Notes: a model not told the origin generated them from the sequence alone. Counted from the first letter of the stretch, positions 26,344 to 38,655 are shown. The stretch is DNA of 64,000 nucleotides from Cololabis saira (GCF_033807715.1 NC_084596.1:29896879-29960878); one strand, 5' to 3'. Numbers and translations: made by a program.

Positions 26344-27379
26344 TAGGGGTGTGACGATACACTAATCTCACGATACGGTACGATACACGATATTGAGGTC
26401 ACGATAACGATACGATACGATATTATAGCAGTATTAACAACCTTGAATGAGGAACATATGACTGGAAAAAAACGTCTTTTATTTGAAAGACAAAAAATAC
26501 AAAACAATGCTGTGTGTTTGCCCTATTGTTACAGTAATGCTTTATAACTGTTTAAGTTTTAAAGAGAAAGCCAGGCCAACTATTTTCCACAAACTGAACT
26601 AAAAGTAAATGTCAGGTTTGCATTATGCATCTTCAGTTTCATGCAAGTAAAAATATTTTGCCACAAACTGAATAGTTTCTCTCATGTATGATTTGACTTT
26701 TTTCTTTCTAATTTAACAACTAAAATTAAATAAATAAATAAAAGTAAATAAATACATACAATTTTACATCATTAAAAAGATTGATTCATGCTCATCTTAT
26801 AAGTGTAAGAGGAGATTGATTTTTGTTAAGAAGGTTATTTTGGTAATTCAGGGTTCATTATTTTACAAATATATTCTTTATATTCTGATGTAAATCAGGG
26901 ACTATAATTACACTAGTCAGTTTATCTGTAGTGATTAGTATGTTTTAGATTGGGCGGAGTGATACGCCACAGTACGGCACTAGGTGCTGTGTTGATGTTC
27001 TAAAATCCTACACTGTTGAGCGGACATTAAAGTACACTGGAACTCAGCAGAAGTTGCCCGCGTGTTTATCCTACTCACGACCCAAAAAAGGTTTAATTTA
27101 ATAAGGTAAGGCTTAACTCTACACCAGCCTTACATAAGTAAAAGTTCAGAGCTCAAAACGGGACCGCAAAACGGTACTAGTTTCTTCTGAGCGGAGTAAG
27201 ATTTTGGTCCGCGCGGTCGCGACCGCGGTTGGGGCCGCGGTCGGATGCGCGTTTCTAGTCAACACAATAGATTAATATTAATAACCCAATATCGCGATAC
27301 ACTTTGTCACCTCCACGACACGTATTGTGACGTTTTTGTATCACGAAATTTCTTGGCACGATATATTGTTACACCCCTA
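26344..27379. mobile_element. hAT-like non-autonomous transposon, 1,036 bp, perfect 8-bp TSD
   Basis: The element begins TAGGGGTGTGACGATACAC and ends ATATTGTTACACCCCTA, so the terminal inverted repeats start TAGGGGTGT. The 8-mer CTCTTTAG flanks it exactly on both sides (26,336-26,343 and 27,380-27,387). Subterminal CGATAC repeats on the left and CGATA-type repeats on the right are characteristic of hAT ends. No transposase-like frame was seen inside; a GC-rich block sits at 27,205-27,245. It lies at the 3' side of a broken LINE. Confidence 0.92.
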
Positions 27380-27387
27380 CTCTTTAG

Positions 27388-27760
27388 TAAGTCTTGCGTC
27401 TGCTCTGACCCGCCGGGTTAGGCCACCTCAGCTGGCTCCTTTTCCTGCAGAGGAGCATAAGCTCTCAAAAAATCTTCCTTCATCACCGATTTCTTTTCTT
27501 TCTTCCTCTATATTTCTAAAAAGTGTAGCGAGAGTAAGCTAATTTTAGCTGTGTGTTGACAGTCTTCTTTCTGTTACTATCTACAGCTCATGGCCATAGG
27601 TGAGAGCTGGAAAGTAGATTTACTGCTGCAACGACAGCTTGGTCTGATGGCTCAGTCCTGCCTTCATGGCAACCAAAACCGGTACAGCATTTGCCTCACT
27701 GAAGATGCTGCCCAAAATCTGACTATCAATCTTATACTCCCTTCCACCCCCACTTAGGAA
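27388..27760 (-). mobile_element. RTE/Rex3-like LINE fragment, C-terminal part (degraded)
   Basis: On the plus strand this reads GCCACCTCAGCTGGCTCC and later TCATGGCCATAGGTGAGAG. These match the order and wording of the LINE at 7930-8655 (GCCACCTCAGCTGACTCC and TTGACCATAGGTGAGGG). The open frame is destroyed. It is probably the 3' part of the same LINE copy whose RT and endonuclease fragments lie at 29.0-31.1 kb. Confidence 0.65.
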
Positions 27761-27912
27761 CAAGAAAACAAGACTACAAGACATTTGGTTTGCTCTCAGA
27801 CTATGTGATTTTTAGAGTTGGCAAATTGCCTGGCCGTTGAGATAACACAACTTGGTGATTTGTAATTGTGAGTCTTGCTGTTCATATTACATGACTGCTG
27901 ATGGAGGGCCAA

Positions 27913-28485
27913 TTAAAGCTGCAGCCGGGAACTTCCCAAAAAGCCAGTAATAGCCAGAAAATGTGAATGCCATGCTTATGCCCCTCCCAAGCTCTTTGAG
28001 GGACCCCAGGACTGTCCCTTCCCCCTCCTCCTGGTGTGGAGGGATGTACTCTGCTCGCCAGAGCCTATGCATCTGAGCTGTTGTGCACAAGTAACTTGCG
28101 TTACTTCAGAAACCCGAGGCGCCAGAGAACAGATACTTGAGAAGAAAGCAATAATTATTTTAAGTTTTATAGATATTAAACCTTGTAGAACTGTTTCACA
28201 TCCAGTCCTCTTCAAGCACTGCCGTGCGAATGTTAACTTTAAGCGTGGAGCTTGAGGGGAAGGAGCTGTGTGGGACCGTGATTCTGTAAACGCCTCCCCT
28301 GGCTGTGATTGGAGGAGCTGCAACAGGAGCGATAGATAGAAACTTGCATTGCGAGCTGCGGCTGGTGCCACATGTCAAAGGAGCAGATTTGCTTCTCAAA
28401 TTACCTAGTTTATGCAATATTATCAAAAAACAATGGTTATTTTAGCAAATGTGACAAAAAAAACACTAAGCAGCTGCAACTTTAA
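27913..28485. mobile_element. MITE at TTAA target, 573 bp
   Basis: The ends are TTAAAGCTGCAG and CTGCAACTTTAA, inverted repeats that differ at one position and carry TTAA on both outer edges. TTAA target duplication is the hallmark of piggyBac-type insertion. Internal GC-rich words such as CCTCCCCTGGCTGTGATTGG are recognisable from a common fish MITE. It has no transposase, and it separates two parts of the broken LINE. Confidence 0.75.
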
Positions 28486-28979
28486 ACCATGATTTGACGG
28501 GAACTTTGTCCCCCTGAATTCTCTCCAAAATCAGGTTTTGTCAACAAAGCAAACAGAAAAGGAGGCGTAGCAAAGCACAACACACAAGTTGATTATAACA
28601 ATGATCCAAGGGAGGAAACAAATGGTGCAATCTGTTTTGTGTGGTCACAAAAAGAGAAATAGAACATGGGTAAAGGGATGGACAGACACATGTGTGTCAC
28701 AGAGATTATCTGTACTACAGAGAGAGTTGAAGGTTAGGAAAAACTTTTTGTAATGAAAAATTAGCTGTCTGCTGCAACACATTATGCAAGTCTCCCAGCT
28801 GATTCATAGGTCTCATCTTTGGAGTTCCCTTCCTCACTGTGACGTCATCTAACGTCTCTTTTTGGCTCCAGCTCAAACAGGGAATCCTCAACGGACCCAG
28901 ATGTTTGGCTTGGTTAACGCTGGTCGGCCAACAGTGATCTCACCAACAGTCTTTTAATTGTTAAACAAAAAAAGATCAA

Positions 28980-29480
28980 GTGCCATCTCTGGGAAAACTG
29001 ACCACCTGCCAATTTGCCACCAACTCGTCGGCGATCTCTGCAACTGGAAAATCTGGCCCAATATCCTGTAGTCTGAAAGAGCCCTTAAATGCCCCCACTT
29101 CAGGCAGCAACTTATTCCTAACCCAGAGAGGGAAATCCACTCTTTTGTCACTGAGCACTAAACTTGGAAGTGCTAATTCTCATCCCAGCTGCTTAATCTG
29201 CAGACCATGCAACTGACTGTACATTATTGGATGAAGCCAAGAAGGCCACGTCATCTGCACAAAAACAGAAAAAAGAGGATTTTCCATTAACATGCTGTAC
29301 ATAGAAAATTCTGTAATAAAGGTTATTGACGATGTGAACAAAGCTCTCCCTCAAGCATCGCACCGGACACCCCACAAGGAAAATGAGACTCGTCCAATTA
29401 TACAAACACATGAAGCCTACTGTAGCTTGGAAAACCCCCACAGATCCTCCAGTGTACATGCAAGGGTAAAGAGCTGGACA
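28980..29480 (-). mobile_element. RTE/Rex3-like LINE fragment, reverse transcriptase core
   Basis: The minus strand encodes FCADDVAFLASSN, a form of the catalytic F-A-D-D box of non-LTR reverse transcriptases. After a frame change it continues LSDKRVDFPLWVRNKLLPEV, which matches the conserved segment after that box. The frame is interrupted and lacks the rest of the palm domain. After LLPEV (about 29,095 down to 28,980) the sequence changes to something I do not recognise. Confidence 0.75.
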
Positions 29481-29554
29481 CAACCAGGACTAAAACCAAA
29501 TTACTCTACCTGAATCGAAGATTTTACTGTCAACTGGAATCTTCTTTTCAGGTG

Positions 29555-29874
29555 GACTCAAATGTGTTCACTGTTGTTGAAACACTGTATTTGATACCTA
29601 TTGTTTAAAAAAGGGGGCTACCAACCCAGCTTGCCATTCCAGAGTCACTGTGCCCAACCTCCGTGCACTGTTGCCCAGATATATCAATGAAAATAGCCCA
29701 AAACCCAAACGTCTATACTTTTTATTCTTATAGTATTATTTTGCATATCTGCACTTTTTACTTACTTGTTTTTACCTTACCTTATCATTGTTTTGCACTG
29801 AGCATAGGAGAAGCTCTACAATTTTGTTGTACATTTTTAATGACAATAAAAGGCATTCATTAAAAAAAAAAAAA
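29555..29874 (+). mobile_element. poly(A) retroposon 3' end
   Basis: The segment ends with CTCTACAATTTTGTTGTAC, then AATAAA at 29,845-29,850 and an A13 tail at 29,862-29,874. This is the signature of a reverse-transcribed polyadenylated RNA. The wording near the end is like the 3' end of a widespread fish LINE. The 5' boundary is approximate. It lies between the endonuclease and RT fragments of the minus-strand LINE, so it inserted later. Confidence 0.65.
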
Positions 29875-29875
29875 T

Positions 29876-30043
29876 GGAAGAACTTGTCAGAACCGGTGCC
29901 ATGCCTCTAGGTAAACCTGTTGGTATCTCTCAAAGTCCCGCACAAGCTTGGGCTCCTTGCACACCAGTGTAGGAACATCACTGAAGAAAGGAGGTGGTGT
30001 GACATGTCCCTATTGTCGGTTTCAGCTGCTAGGGACTGCATGC
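29876..30043 (-). mobile_element. RTE/Rex3-like LINE fragment, endonuclease region (left of hAT insert)
   Basis: Read on the minus strand it contains CACTGGTGTGCAAGGAGCCC and AAGCTTGTGCGGGACTTTGA, which I recognise as part of the endonuclease coding region of fish RTE/Rex3 LINEs. The reading frame is not intact. Its right edge is the duplicated 8-mer of the hAT-like MITE. Confidence 0.6.
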
Positions 30044-30892
30044 CAGTGACGTGCGGTCAGGGGAGGCAGGGGAGGCTGTGCCTCACCTGCCATCATGGAA
30101 AGAAAGAAATGTAAAATGAAAAAAAACTATTTTTTTTTCGATTTACAAATCAATTTATCAATTGATTTGTACTATAAAGTAAATTTCCATTTAACCTCAC
30201 CATTTTTAGATAATTTTTTCTTCAAAATCGCCGAATTTTCACATTTGCCGTTCAAATGCTGAGAAGATGCGGGCGGTGAGGCAGCACCCCGCTGAGCCTC
30301 ACCATGGATTCCGCAATGACTCGGCTAACTGTGCTGCCATGCTATGTAGTGAGACCAGATCGCTGTCTCTTTGTATGTCACTCTTAAAATTTTCTATCAC
30401 TTGGCTATATGAAATAAGTTTCCATAGTTAAGCTGATTTATATAATGAACAGCAACTATATGTGTGTACTGTGTAATGTGTTTCTTGTGCCGGCGCAATC
30501 ATAAAACGGCTGAAAAGAGGCACGGGGTGAGGCACGCACATCTCCTGCCTTACGGTAGGGGGCACTAGTGAGCTCAGGGATTCTTCTTGCGACTCATTGG
30601 CTGCAGAATAAGAAGGAGCAGCGCATGGACTTCATTTATAATATTAAATATTATTAAAAATTATTAAAATATTATTAAAGGTAAGACCATAATAACTTTA
30701 AATGTGCTTTTTGTGCGCTACAGTTTGTATGTGTAAAGCATTTGTATGTGAATGACGATGAGGTTTTAAACATAACCAGTTAACTGCTGCCATTCAAATG
30801 GTGAATAAGTTGCTCTAGAGGGTTCATATGCTTGTAAATCTGACTGATGAAGTAAGTGCCTCACCATCCATGAATCTCACCGCACGTCACTG
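30044..30892. mobile_element. hAT-like MITE, 849 bp, 8-bp TSD with one mismatch
   Basis: The termini CAGTGACGTGCGGT and ACCGCACGTCACTG are inverted repeats. Flanking 8-mers are CTGCATGC (30,036-30,043) and CTGCACGC (30,893-30,900), one base different, consistent with an old hAT-type insertion. No transposase frame is seen. It cuts a LINE fragment in two, which continues on both sides. Confidence 0.9.
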
Positions 30893-31150
30893 CTGCACGC
30901 CAAGGCCTTTTCAGACCTTCGTCCAACCACAAAGCACCAGACCCTTATGGTAGTTGGCGGGTCCACAGCAGGGTGGTCTAAAGTTGCTCATTGGGGCTGT
31001 ACACAACTGAACCCCAGTGGCAGAGGTCTGACCTCCTGATGCCAACACGCCTGTCGCCACGCCCTAACTCCAGGCTCCAGCTGTGGTATTCCTCATCCAA
31101 CAACTAGAATCTGAGGTGCTTTTAGATATTTATAAAAGATTTTGAATCAC
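30893..31150 (-). mobile_element. RTE/Rex3-like LINE fragment, upstream part (right of hAT insert)
   Basis: This GC-richer stretch continues the LINE fragment across the hAT-like insertion. It is too degraded to translate. The right boundary is approximate. It is assigned to the same LINE because it starts exactly at the target duplication and the order of parts fits a single minus-strand copy. Confidence 0.45.
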
Positions 31151-31289
31151 CCCTTACTCCATGTTGATCTCAGCAAATAAAGACAAAAAAAAAGAAAATG
31201 GAAATGAGCAGTAGCCTCTAATTTGGGATCAAAACTGTTAAAACACTCAGAGAGGGATAGCTCATTTATCAGGGAAGAATCACAATGAC

Positions 31290-32063
31290 TACGTTTACAT
31301 GCAGTCAAAATTCGGGTTACGGTCAATATTCCGGTTACTGAAACATTGGGAATAATCTGTTTCCATGCGTGAGCAAACAGGGTTTATCCCTGTATACATC
31401 GTAATTAATCATTTGGGATCTCCATCAAACCAGTGACGCACAGAGAACGTCATGATGCAATTCCCCTCATTTCCGCTTCGTCTTCCTGTATCCAAATTCA
31501 AAACAACAACAACAACAACAGCAGCACGGCGGATAATGAACAGCCCAGTACAAGTCGTTTCTCGGCCCTGTATTTCGCCTTTTTCAGCGTCTTCCAGCGG
31601 TGCTTGATCTGGTCTGGCGTTCGTACAAACGCTGCTTCGTGCAACTTTTCGCTCACCTTTTTGTAAATCTCGCTATCCAGGTACTTTCTACCGTCTACAA
31701 ATGCCAAAATGTTCATATCCTTCATTACATTTATGAAGTGATTAGTCTCCTCCTCACTCCAAAAGTGTCACGTGGCCTTGCTCTTTCTCCGTGTTTATAA
31801 ATACGTCCTGGACTCAAAATACCAAGATTCCTTGCGAAAAGAGCATGCGCAGAAAACAAATTCATGTTCCTTTTGATCGTGATATCCCGCTAGGCGTATA
31901 CATGACCAAATATAACCCAGGGGTCATATTCGGGTTTTTAAAAACCCGAATATGAGCAAATTCCGGTTATTCAAAGGGGTTATTGGTGTTTACATGGCCG
32001 TGCAAAACCGGGTTATTGCTAATATTCCGGTTAGAAAAGGGTTATTGACTGCATGTAAACGTA
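31290..32063 (-). mobile_element. DNA transposon derivative with SANT/Myb-like ORF (PIF/Harbinger-like candidate)
   Basis: The 19-base termini TACGTTTACATGCAGTCAA and TTGACTGCATGTAAACGTA are exact inverted repeats; subterminal repeats of ATTCCGGTTA and ACCCGAATAT extend the symmetry. Inside, the minus strand encodes a SANT/Myb-like domain but no DDE transposase. PIF/Harbinger elements encode a transposase and a separate Myb-like DNA-binding protein, so this looks like an internal-deletion derivative. The 3-base flanks ACT and ATT are not an exact duplication, which leaves the class uncertain. Confidence 0.75.
31498..31770 (-). pseudogene. SANT/Myb-like DNA-binding domain remnant of transposon
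   Basis: Reading on the minus strand, the open frame gives WSEEETNHFINVMKDMNI, then LDSEIYKKVSEKLHEAA and RTPDQIKHRWKTLKKAK. The tryptophan at the start of helix 1, the middle K-V-S-E-K-L and the final I-x-x-R-W-K-x-L-K-K fit the trihelix/Myb_DNA-bind_4 type of domain. The frame starts right after a stop codon and ends in a low-complexity leucine run from (CAA)n-type sequence. It is probably a transposon-borne DNA-binding protein rather than a host gene. Confidence 0.65.
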
Positions 32064-34619
32064 TTTAGTGTCTCTGCCTATTCAAATGGCGATTGACAAC
32101 TATCTTTACCTTTTATCATAGGAAAAAAGTGACAAATATTGTAGTTATAAGTTTGTTTATCATTCTTGTGAGATCTTGTTTGCAGTAAGCTATTACAAAA
32201 GCCTACTTTCTTTTCTGTTGGTGAACACAGTGAAGTTTTCTTCATAGGAGACCTAAAAAAAGAAGTATTTCAATTAAGGCACATCCACTCTGTATAATCT
32301 GTAATGACTTCAGTAATGGCTGCAAAAATTTTGTTTGAGACAAAGCAGTCACGGGTTTTTCTTATTTTATTTGACAATTTAAAGTGCTAGAACAGATCTG
32401 TTAATCAGTTTTAACAAATCAAGTCGTTTCATTCTGGGTTTGAACTGATTGCTGATAAACTCAATTGAGTGTTTTCACACTCTATTGACTTTAAATTCAA
32501 TTACAGGAGCATGTGAAAATACTTTTTTTATGTTTCAAGAAACTGAACTCTAAAGTAAACAGCGTCTGTCCTCAGACAGCAAATTATTGTAACAGATTAA
32601 GCACAAATCTGATAAACAGAAGCAGAATATTGATGTCATTGAAGGTTAGGAGGAGGTGAAAGACTGTGTGAGAAGAGTTCAGTTATTTAGAAATAACACT
32701 TATCATCATATAAATGCAAACTAGTTGGCATTTTATGATTTAGAAATATGTAATATTAGAGAATAATATTACAGAGAAAACTCTGTTAAGATGACGAGAC
32801 TGCTGTGATCAGGTGACGAGACCTTTAAATCCCTTTGGGAGATATTGGAACCCTCAAATCAGCAAAAGTTATTACTTGTGAAAGTTAATACATATATATA
32901 GCATATGATGCTGAGCAGGGTTTTAAGCAACATCTCAAAAATCTGCATATTTTAAAAACAGTCAAACGATAATGCTCAGTTTACATCCAGAATCCAGACT
33001 AATCCAGTATCCTATTGTCCTGCACCGTAGTAAACCAAGGGTTAAAATCCTCTGGAGTCCAGCTGAGGATTAGGAAATGGAGGTTTAACTGCCTGTGCTA
33101 ATGGTGGGTGTTTATCTCAATACTTTGTTTTGTCACTCCCAGACTCGCTCTCATTTCCGAAAGCTGTCCCTGGAGCCTCCACTGTTGTAATGGCTTAGCT
33201 TTCCGAATGCCACGGTATGAACGAAAAGGAATAACAAGATTCTCATTTGGGCTCTATACACACTGCCCACAGATACTTGTAAAATTGGTCCTGTTTTCAT
33301 TGTGCTCAGTTGTTAAATGAGCTTGCTATTAGGGTAGCGATACTGGTGCTGATTTCATGTGTTTGTTCGTCATTGGAAGGTGTGCTCCTTGCTTGTTTGA
33401 GCGTGTGCGTGTAGAAGTGTGCAGGAGTGCGTGTATATGTGTGTCAGATAGATAGTGTGCTCTTTCTCTCTTTTCTCACTGCTCTTTTCTCTCCGAGTTT
33501 GGTCGTGGTTCCCCTGGGGCCCCTGTCGCAGTAATGGCCTGCTCCTGATTGCTCTGATACAGGTTAGGAATATTGGCTTTAATGATGTGTAAAATGAGCA
33601 AGCAGTGCCTGTGACATTTACAGATGGCACCGCCTTGGCCTGTTCTTCCCAACTGCTCGTTAATTCACAGGAACGGCAAGCACTTCTTTAAGTGACTGCC
33701 TGACGCATGCATACGAGACAACACAACGCGCCCTTACACACAAAAACAATCGCTCACCCAGTGCACCTCTGCACTTTCATTTCACCAAGCGTTCACGCAA
33801 ATGGATCAAACACAGAGTCCTCAAGGTGAAGAGCTATTTAATTCCTTTCAAAGGGTTCATCAGAGAAGCCTTTAAGAGGGTTTGACTAAGCAGAGGGTGT
33901 GCTGTAGTCTGGTGCGTAGACAGCACAGCTGGGCTCAGCACCAAACCCCTGAGGTGCTAATCTGGTCCGCAGGTCCTCCGCGGTGCATCTGCTGCACTTC
34001 CACGGCAAAAAGAGGAATCACCGTCCTCAGGTCAGCCGCTGCTTTTTTCAGGTTCCACTTTGGTTTTGAGGTCAAACAAACACCTTCGCTTGGCGACTGT
34101 CCAGTGGGGAGAGGTGTACTCGGCTCCTTAACAATTAAATTATTCTGCTTATTAATAATTGTCAGCTATCCATATTAGGACATTACTTCCACAAATATCA
34201 CACAACTTAATTCAAGCCGTAACACCTAATCCTAAACATTATCAGCAGAACTCTAATCCGAGTTCACACCAAAGATCTAATAGGTGATGCTTTTACATCG
34301 AGTTGACGACAATTGTCCGGCGTAGCTGGGGACATTGTTCATCCGTATCTGCATTGTAACCTCTGACATGCAGCTCCCCAAGAAATGTACAGTAACATGT
34401 CAGATTTATGTGGACCTCTGCAAATGTGATTGGTCTGCTTATTTCCATCGTCGTATTTCCCACATCATTGGAGCATTATCGTCAATGCACGATGTTGTAT
34501 TATGCTCTTATTTGAGGAGGTTTTTAAACTGTTTCCTATACTGCAAGATTGTTTCCATCCTGTGTGACCAGGTTCCTCCAAAGGCTCTCACAGTAATTAA
34601 ATGGGGTCATGGGATCTTT

Positions 34620-35180
34620 ACCGCAAGGAAACTTTATTTGTAAAGCATTCATACACAATGTGGAGTTTTTTTTACAGTGGCAAGAAAATAAAAAATTCAT
34701 TAAGTTCATAAGAACATTCAAAAAAATCCTTCCTAAAACCATCAATAAAATAGATTTAGACACAAAGCAGTAAAGCAAAGCTATAAACAGATATGATAAA
34801 ACATAGTATAGTTACAGGTGCAGCAGACAATTGCATTTAACAAAGGCACGGGACAACAGCGGCGTGCTCAGTTTAATTTTAAAAGTGGCTAAATTTGGAA
34901 CATGTTTGGCATCGACAGGAAGTTTATTCCATCTGTGTGCAGGATTGTAGATGAATGCATGTTGTTTCTAACTCGAGGGTCTACCAGCTCACTGCTCCCC
35001 GAAACTGTCACTACTTGGTTTATATTCTACAAGGAGTCTGGAGATGTTGCCCCATGTTATTGATAGGTCTGTAAACTCACAGCGAAACTTTAACATCTAT
35101 TCTCTAGGTCACTGGCAGCCGGTGTAAAGATTTCAGAACAGGGGTGATGTGCTCAGTTTTCCTGGTTCTTGTTAGAACTC
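34620..35180 (-). mobile_element. probable LINE-derived 3' sequence
   Basis: On the plus strand the segment starts with AAACTTTATTTGTAAAGCAT and continues through GGAAGTTTATTCCATCTGTG, CACTGGCAGCCGGTGTAAAG and CAGAACAGGGGTGATGTGCTC. I recognise this order of phrases from a widespread fish interspersed repeat, transcribed on the minus strand. No intact frame remains. The boundaries are approximate, and the clade should be set by a repeat-library search. Confidence 0.55.
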
Positions 35181-35689
35181 AACAGTGTTTGAATGAGCTC
35201 AATCTGTCTTATGGGCTTTTAAAACACAAAAGAGCTTTTTCGGAGTTTAAGCTGCTTTTACAATGCTTGCTTGTGTTTCCTCTTGTTTGGTCTCTTGCTT
35301 GGTCGTTCCCTCGTTTTCTCTTTTGTCATTACTTTCTTGAGTCTCTTAGTCGCCGCTGATGTTCACTGTAGCGTTGCAAGCTTGTTTCAGCCCTGTCAAT
35401 GTGTAGCATCGGGCCGTAAGGCAATGTCTGTCACAAGAGGCAATCGGGACAGGAGTCCAAAGTCATTTTTATTTTTTTTTTAACAGTAGGGACAGGATCC
35501 CTCAAGAGCTCGACAAAAACTTCCCTAAAAACAATCTGATATTACTTAAAATAAAATTGAAAATGAAGAAAACTTTACAATTATGCTCTAGCTGCAAGAA
35601 CCAGATGAACATGTTCAACTGAGAGGCTTCCAAACAGTTTTATGATCCATGTAAGTGTTGGATAGAGATGCATATCTTAATCTTTTCCT

Positions 35690-35870
35690 TCCTCTTTGTA
35701 GCTCTATGGCCATTACGCTGTAATTTCCTTTTTATTATGCCATGTTAATTAAGGAAACTTATTTTTTGCTCATTCTTCACAGTTGGCGCCTCCATTGGCT
35801 TTAAATTGTGTTCTTCCTTGTCCACCCACTGCCAGAGCTCTGTTAATTTATTTCTAATTGGCAAGAACTT
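35690..35870. promoter_or_regulatory. candidate conserved non-coding block
   Basis: GCTGTAATTTCC, CATGTTAATTAAGG, TTGGCTTTAAATTG and CTGTTAATTTATTTCTAATTG occur in 160 bases without repeat similarity. Enhancer function is inference from the TAAT density. Confidence 0.22.
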
Positions 35871-36689
35871 GTTGATCGCAGGCTCGTGTAGATGTGGTCA
35901 AGAGGTTAATGCTTATGCTAATGTGACAGGGTGATCGCTCCTCAGATAGTCATGTGCTAACCGTAGCAAGTGAGTGATAGGAGAAGCACTAATGGCACAT
36001 TTGCAAACTCATCATCGCAGGTGCCTGTAAGATAGCATTAATAGCTTTGACACTTGCTTAGATTCACAGTTTTTAACCATTTCTGCATTGTGGATGACAC
36101 TGAATACTTCAGTATGCAGGAGCAATATGGGTAAGTTAGAGATTCTTTCTGGACGTGGTCCTCCATTTCTGCACTGGTTTTAGTATGTTTTACATGTGCA
36201 TTTCTATGCGTGGAGAACAGGACTTTTTTTTTTCTCTCCTGTACACTCATCAGTTTAAGAGGGCAGCCATCCGTTGCTTTTTTAATCTCCATAATGAAAG
36301 TGTTTTAATGCCTCCAATTTATTGCCTGGGCAGTCAACAGAATAATTAGCTTTGTTCAGGTTTTTAAAACGATGAGAGCACAAGCACAACAACATTTGCA
36401 ATTACACGTTCGACGGTAATGCATTAGATATTTTTCCTTGAAGGTATACAGGACAAGAAAAAGAAAAAAAATGGAATTCAATTATGTGTATCACAATTAA
36501 TCTTTTTGTTTACTTTCCGATTAAAAAAAAAAATGATCTCTCACCTTTAACTTCCTCAATGTTGACCATTTTGATTGAGTCAAATTCTTCTACTGTAGTT
36601 CCAGCGGCGCTTTAAAAATCTTGCACCCACACAGAGACATTTTTCGCTGCGAGTCTAAATAAAGAGGCTTCCAAGTCTTTATTGATTCT

Positions 36690-36930
36690 CTGTGACCTGG
36701 AGTCGATTCCACAAACTAAATCAGATAATTGAAGTCGGTGTCAAGCTAATTGGATTATTGCTTTCTCCCTGAAGAGATGATCCTCTGCTGCAGCACAGAG
36801 ATTGCAACATTAGAGGCGTCCATCGCACATCTGTCATTTAACAGCATGCAACCGTGTCTCACAGCAAGGAGGTTGAATTGATTGTAAATATAAAAGTAGT
36901 AATGTGCTTAATTGGATGATTTGTCTGGCA
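36690..36930. promoter_or_regulatory. candidate conserved non-coding block
   Basis: CAGATAATTGAAG, GCTAATTGGATTATTG, TTGAATTGATTG and GCTTAATTGGATG are spread through sequence of balanced composition (CCTGAAGAGATGATCCTC and similar). No repeat or coding signal is seen. Function is inferred. Confidence 0.25.
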
Positions 36931-38655
36931 ATCTTAAGGTCATAAGAGAATTCATTTCAAAACAAACATCTTCTCTTATAACCGATTATTGGAATAGTTT
37001 GCAGAACAGGTTAGTTGTGCAATGAAAAATGTAAAGCTTTTTTCACATTTTGTCTTTATTTGTTTTTTATAACAGTTAGGTGAGTTTAAACACATCCCAA
37101 ATAATGCATAAGCAGAAATGTTTTCCTGCACAAGAAAACACATTCCTCTTGTGTCTATTTGCCTCCAGTCCTCTGAACATGGTTTATGCAAATGATGCAA
37201 ATGAGATGACTATTTGTATAGACATAATTAGGTAATTACAAATCATTTGGCAATGAGCTGAAGCATGTGCAGAGACCAGAGACGTTACATGAGCCACATT
37301 GTACTGTACTGAGTTAATGAATGAGCTCCTGAACTGCAGAGGCATTGCAGCATGTGTTGGAGCATATGTTGTGTCAGGCCTCTTCACTGGAAATGTCAGG
37401 TGACGTTTTCATGAATCGCAGTTAAACACAAAGTATCAGTGTTCAAAGTAAGCACAATTTATCAAGGTTTTTTTTTTTCATATTGTCAAAGTGAAAAGGT
37501 TATAATTTAACATTGAAAGATAAGTATACATTTTCACCTAATAATGACTATCTAATGTATGAACCCTGGTCACATTTTATTCAATTTACCAACACTCAAA
37601 ATGTGTTATTATTATAGGTGTTCACTGAGATGATTGCAGAGAAAAACCTGAAAGTCTTCAAATGAAGTCAAAAAGCTTTTATTTTAAACAAAAGTTGTGA
37701 AATATATTCAGCCAAAGTTGGTTTTGCTCACAGTATGATCATGTAAATGATCATGTAAAGCCCAGTGTCATAAATGTGACCATGGGAGGGTGTGAATGAG
37801 CTCATAACTCTGAAGTAATATAAAATAATACTTTTCATTTTATTTTGTTATGGAAAATGTGTTGTGACAGCAAGGAGTTCTTCACTAAATTAATTCATTG
37901 TGTTCACATACAGTACATAAAACCATTTCCTGTACCTTGTGATCTACAGGAATCAGCTCCCTTATACATACAAAATAATAAGTCTGACTGCATATCGGTG
38001 TTAAAGTATAAATAGGACTTATGAGCTAAAAACTACGGGAAAAGGAATGGATTACCAAAATGTGCAAACTACAATATATAGATATAGAATATTAGATAAG
38101 TTAACACCTTAATTTGGAGGTTTTGTATCCAGATATGAGAAATGGAACCAACCACACCTTAAAGAGCCCACGCATTCATTGTATTAGTTTGGTTTTTCAC
38201 TATAAAGTTTTGCATATTTTAATGTTGAATTAAATATGTGTTGTTATTCTCACCGTCCATTGCTGCAGCACTTTTTTTCTTGCTCTTTCTGAAAAGCTTC
38301 ATTCTTGTTCTTGTCTCTTTAACATTGTCCAGCTGACCAAGTGTAATCTGGCTAGTCAACTGGTTGACTTTGCTGATAGTTTTACCAGTTTAACTGGAAA
38401 TTAGTCAAGGTATACACTGCATTGAGGGCTTAACATTACAATTTGCAATTGTAAGTCCACTTTCACGGTTATATACCAGTCAAGATTTTGAGATGGTATA
38501 TCTATACACAATTTCAGATAAAGGTTGCCAGGCTTAACTTTGCTGTGTCCTCTCTCATTACTCTACCCTTGTTTTTTTTTCTTGTTTTTTTTTTTTTTAC
38601 CAATAAATTATTCCAACCATTGATTCCAATAATTAATTAATTAGAACATCCAATG

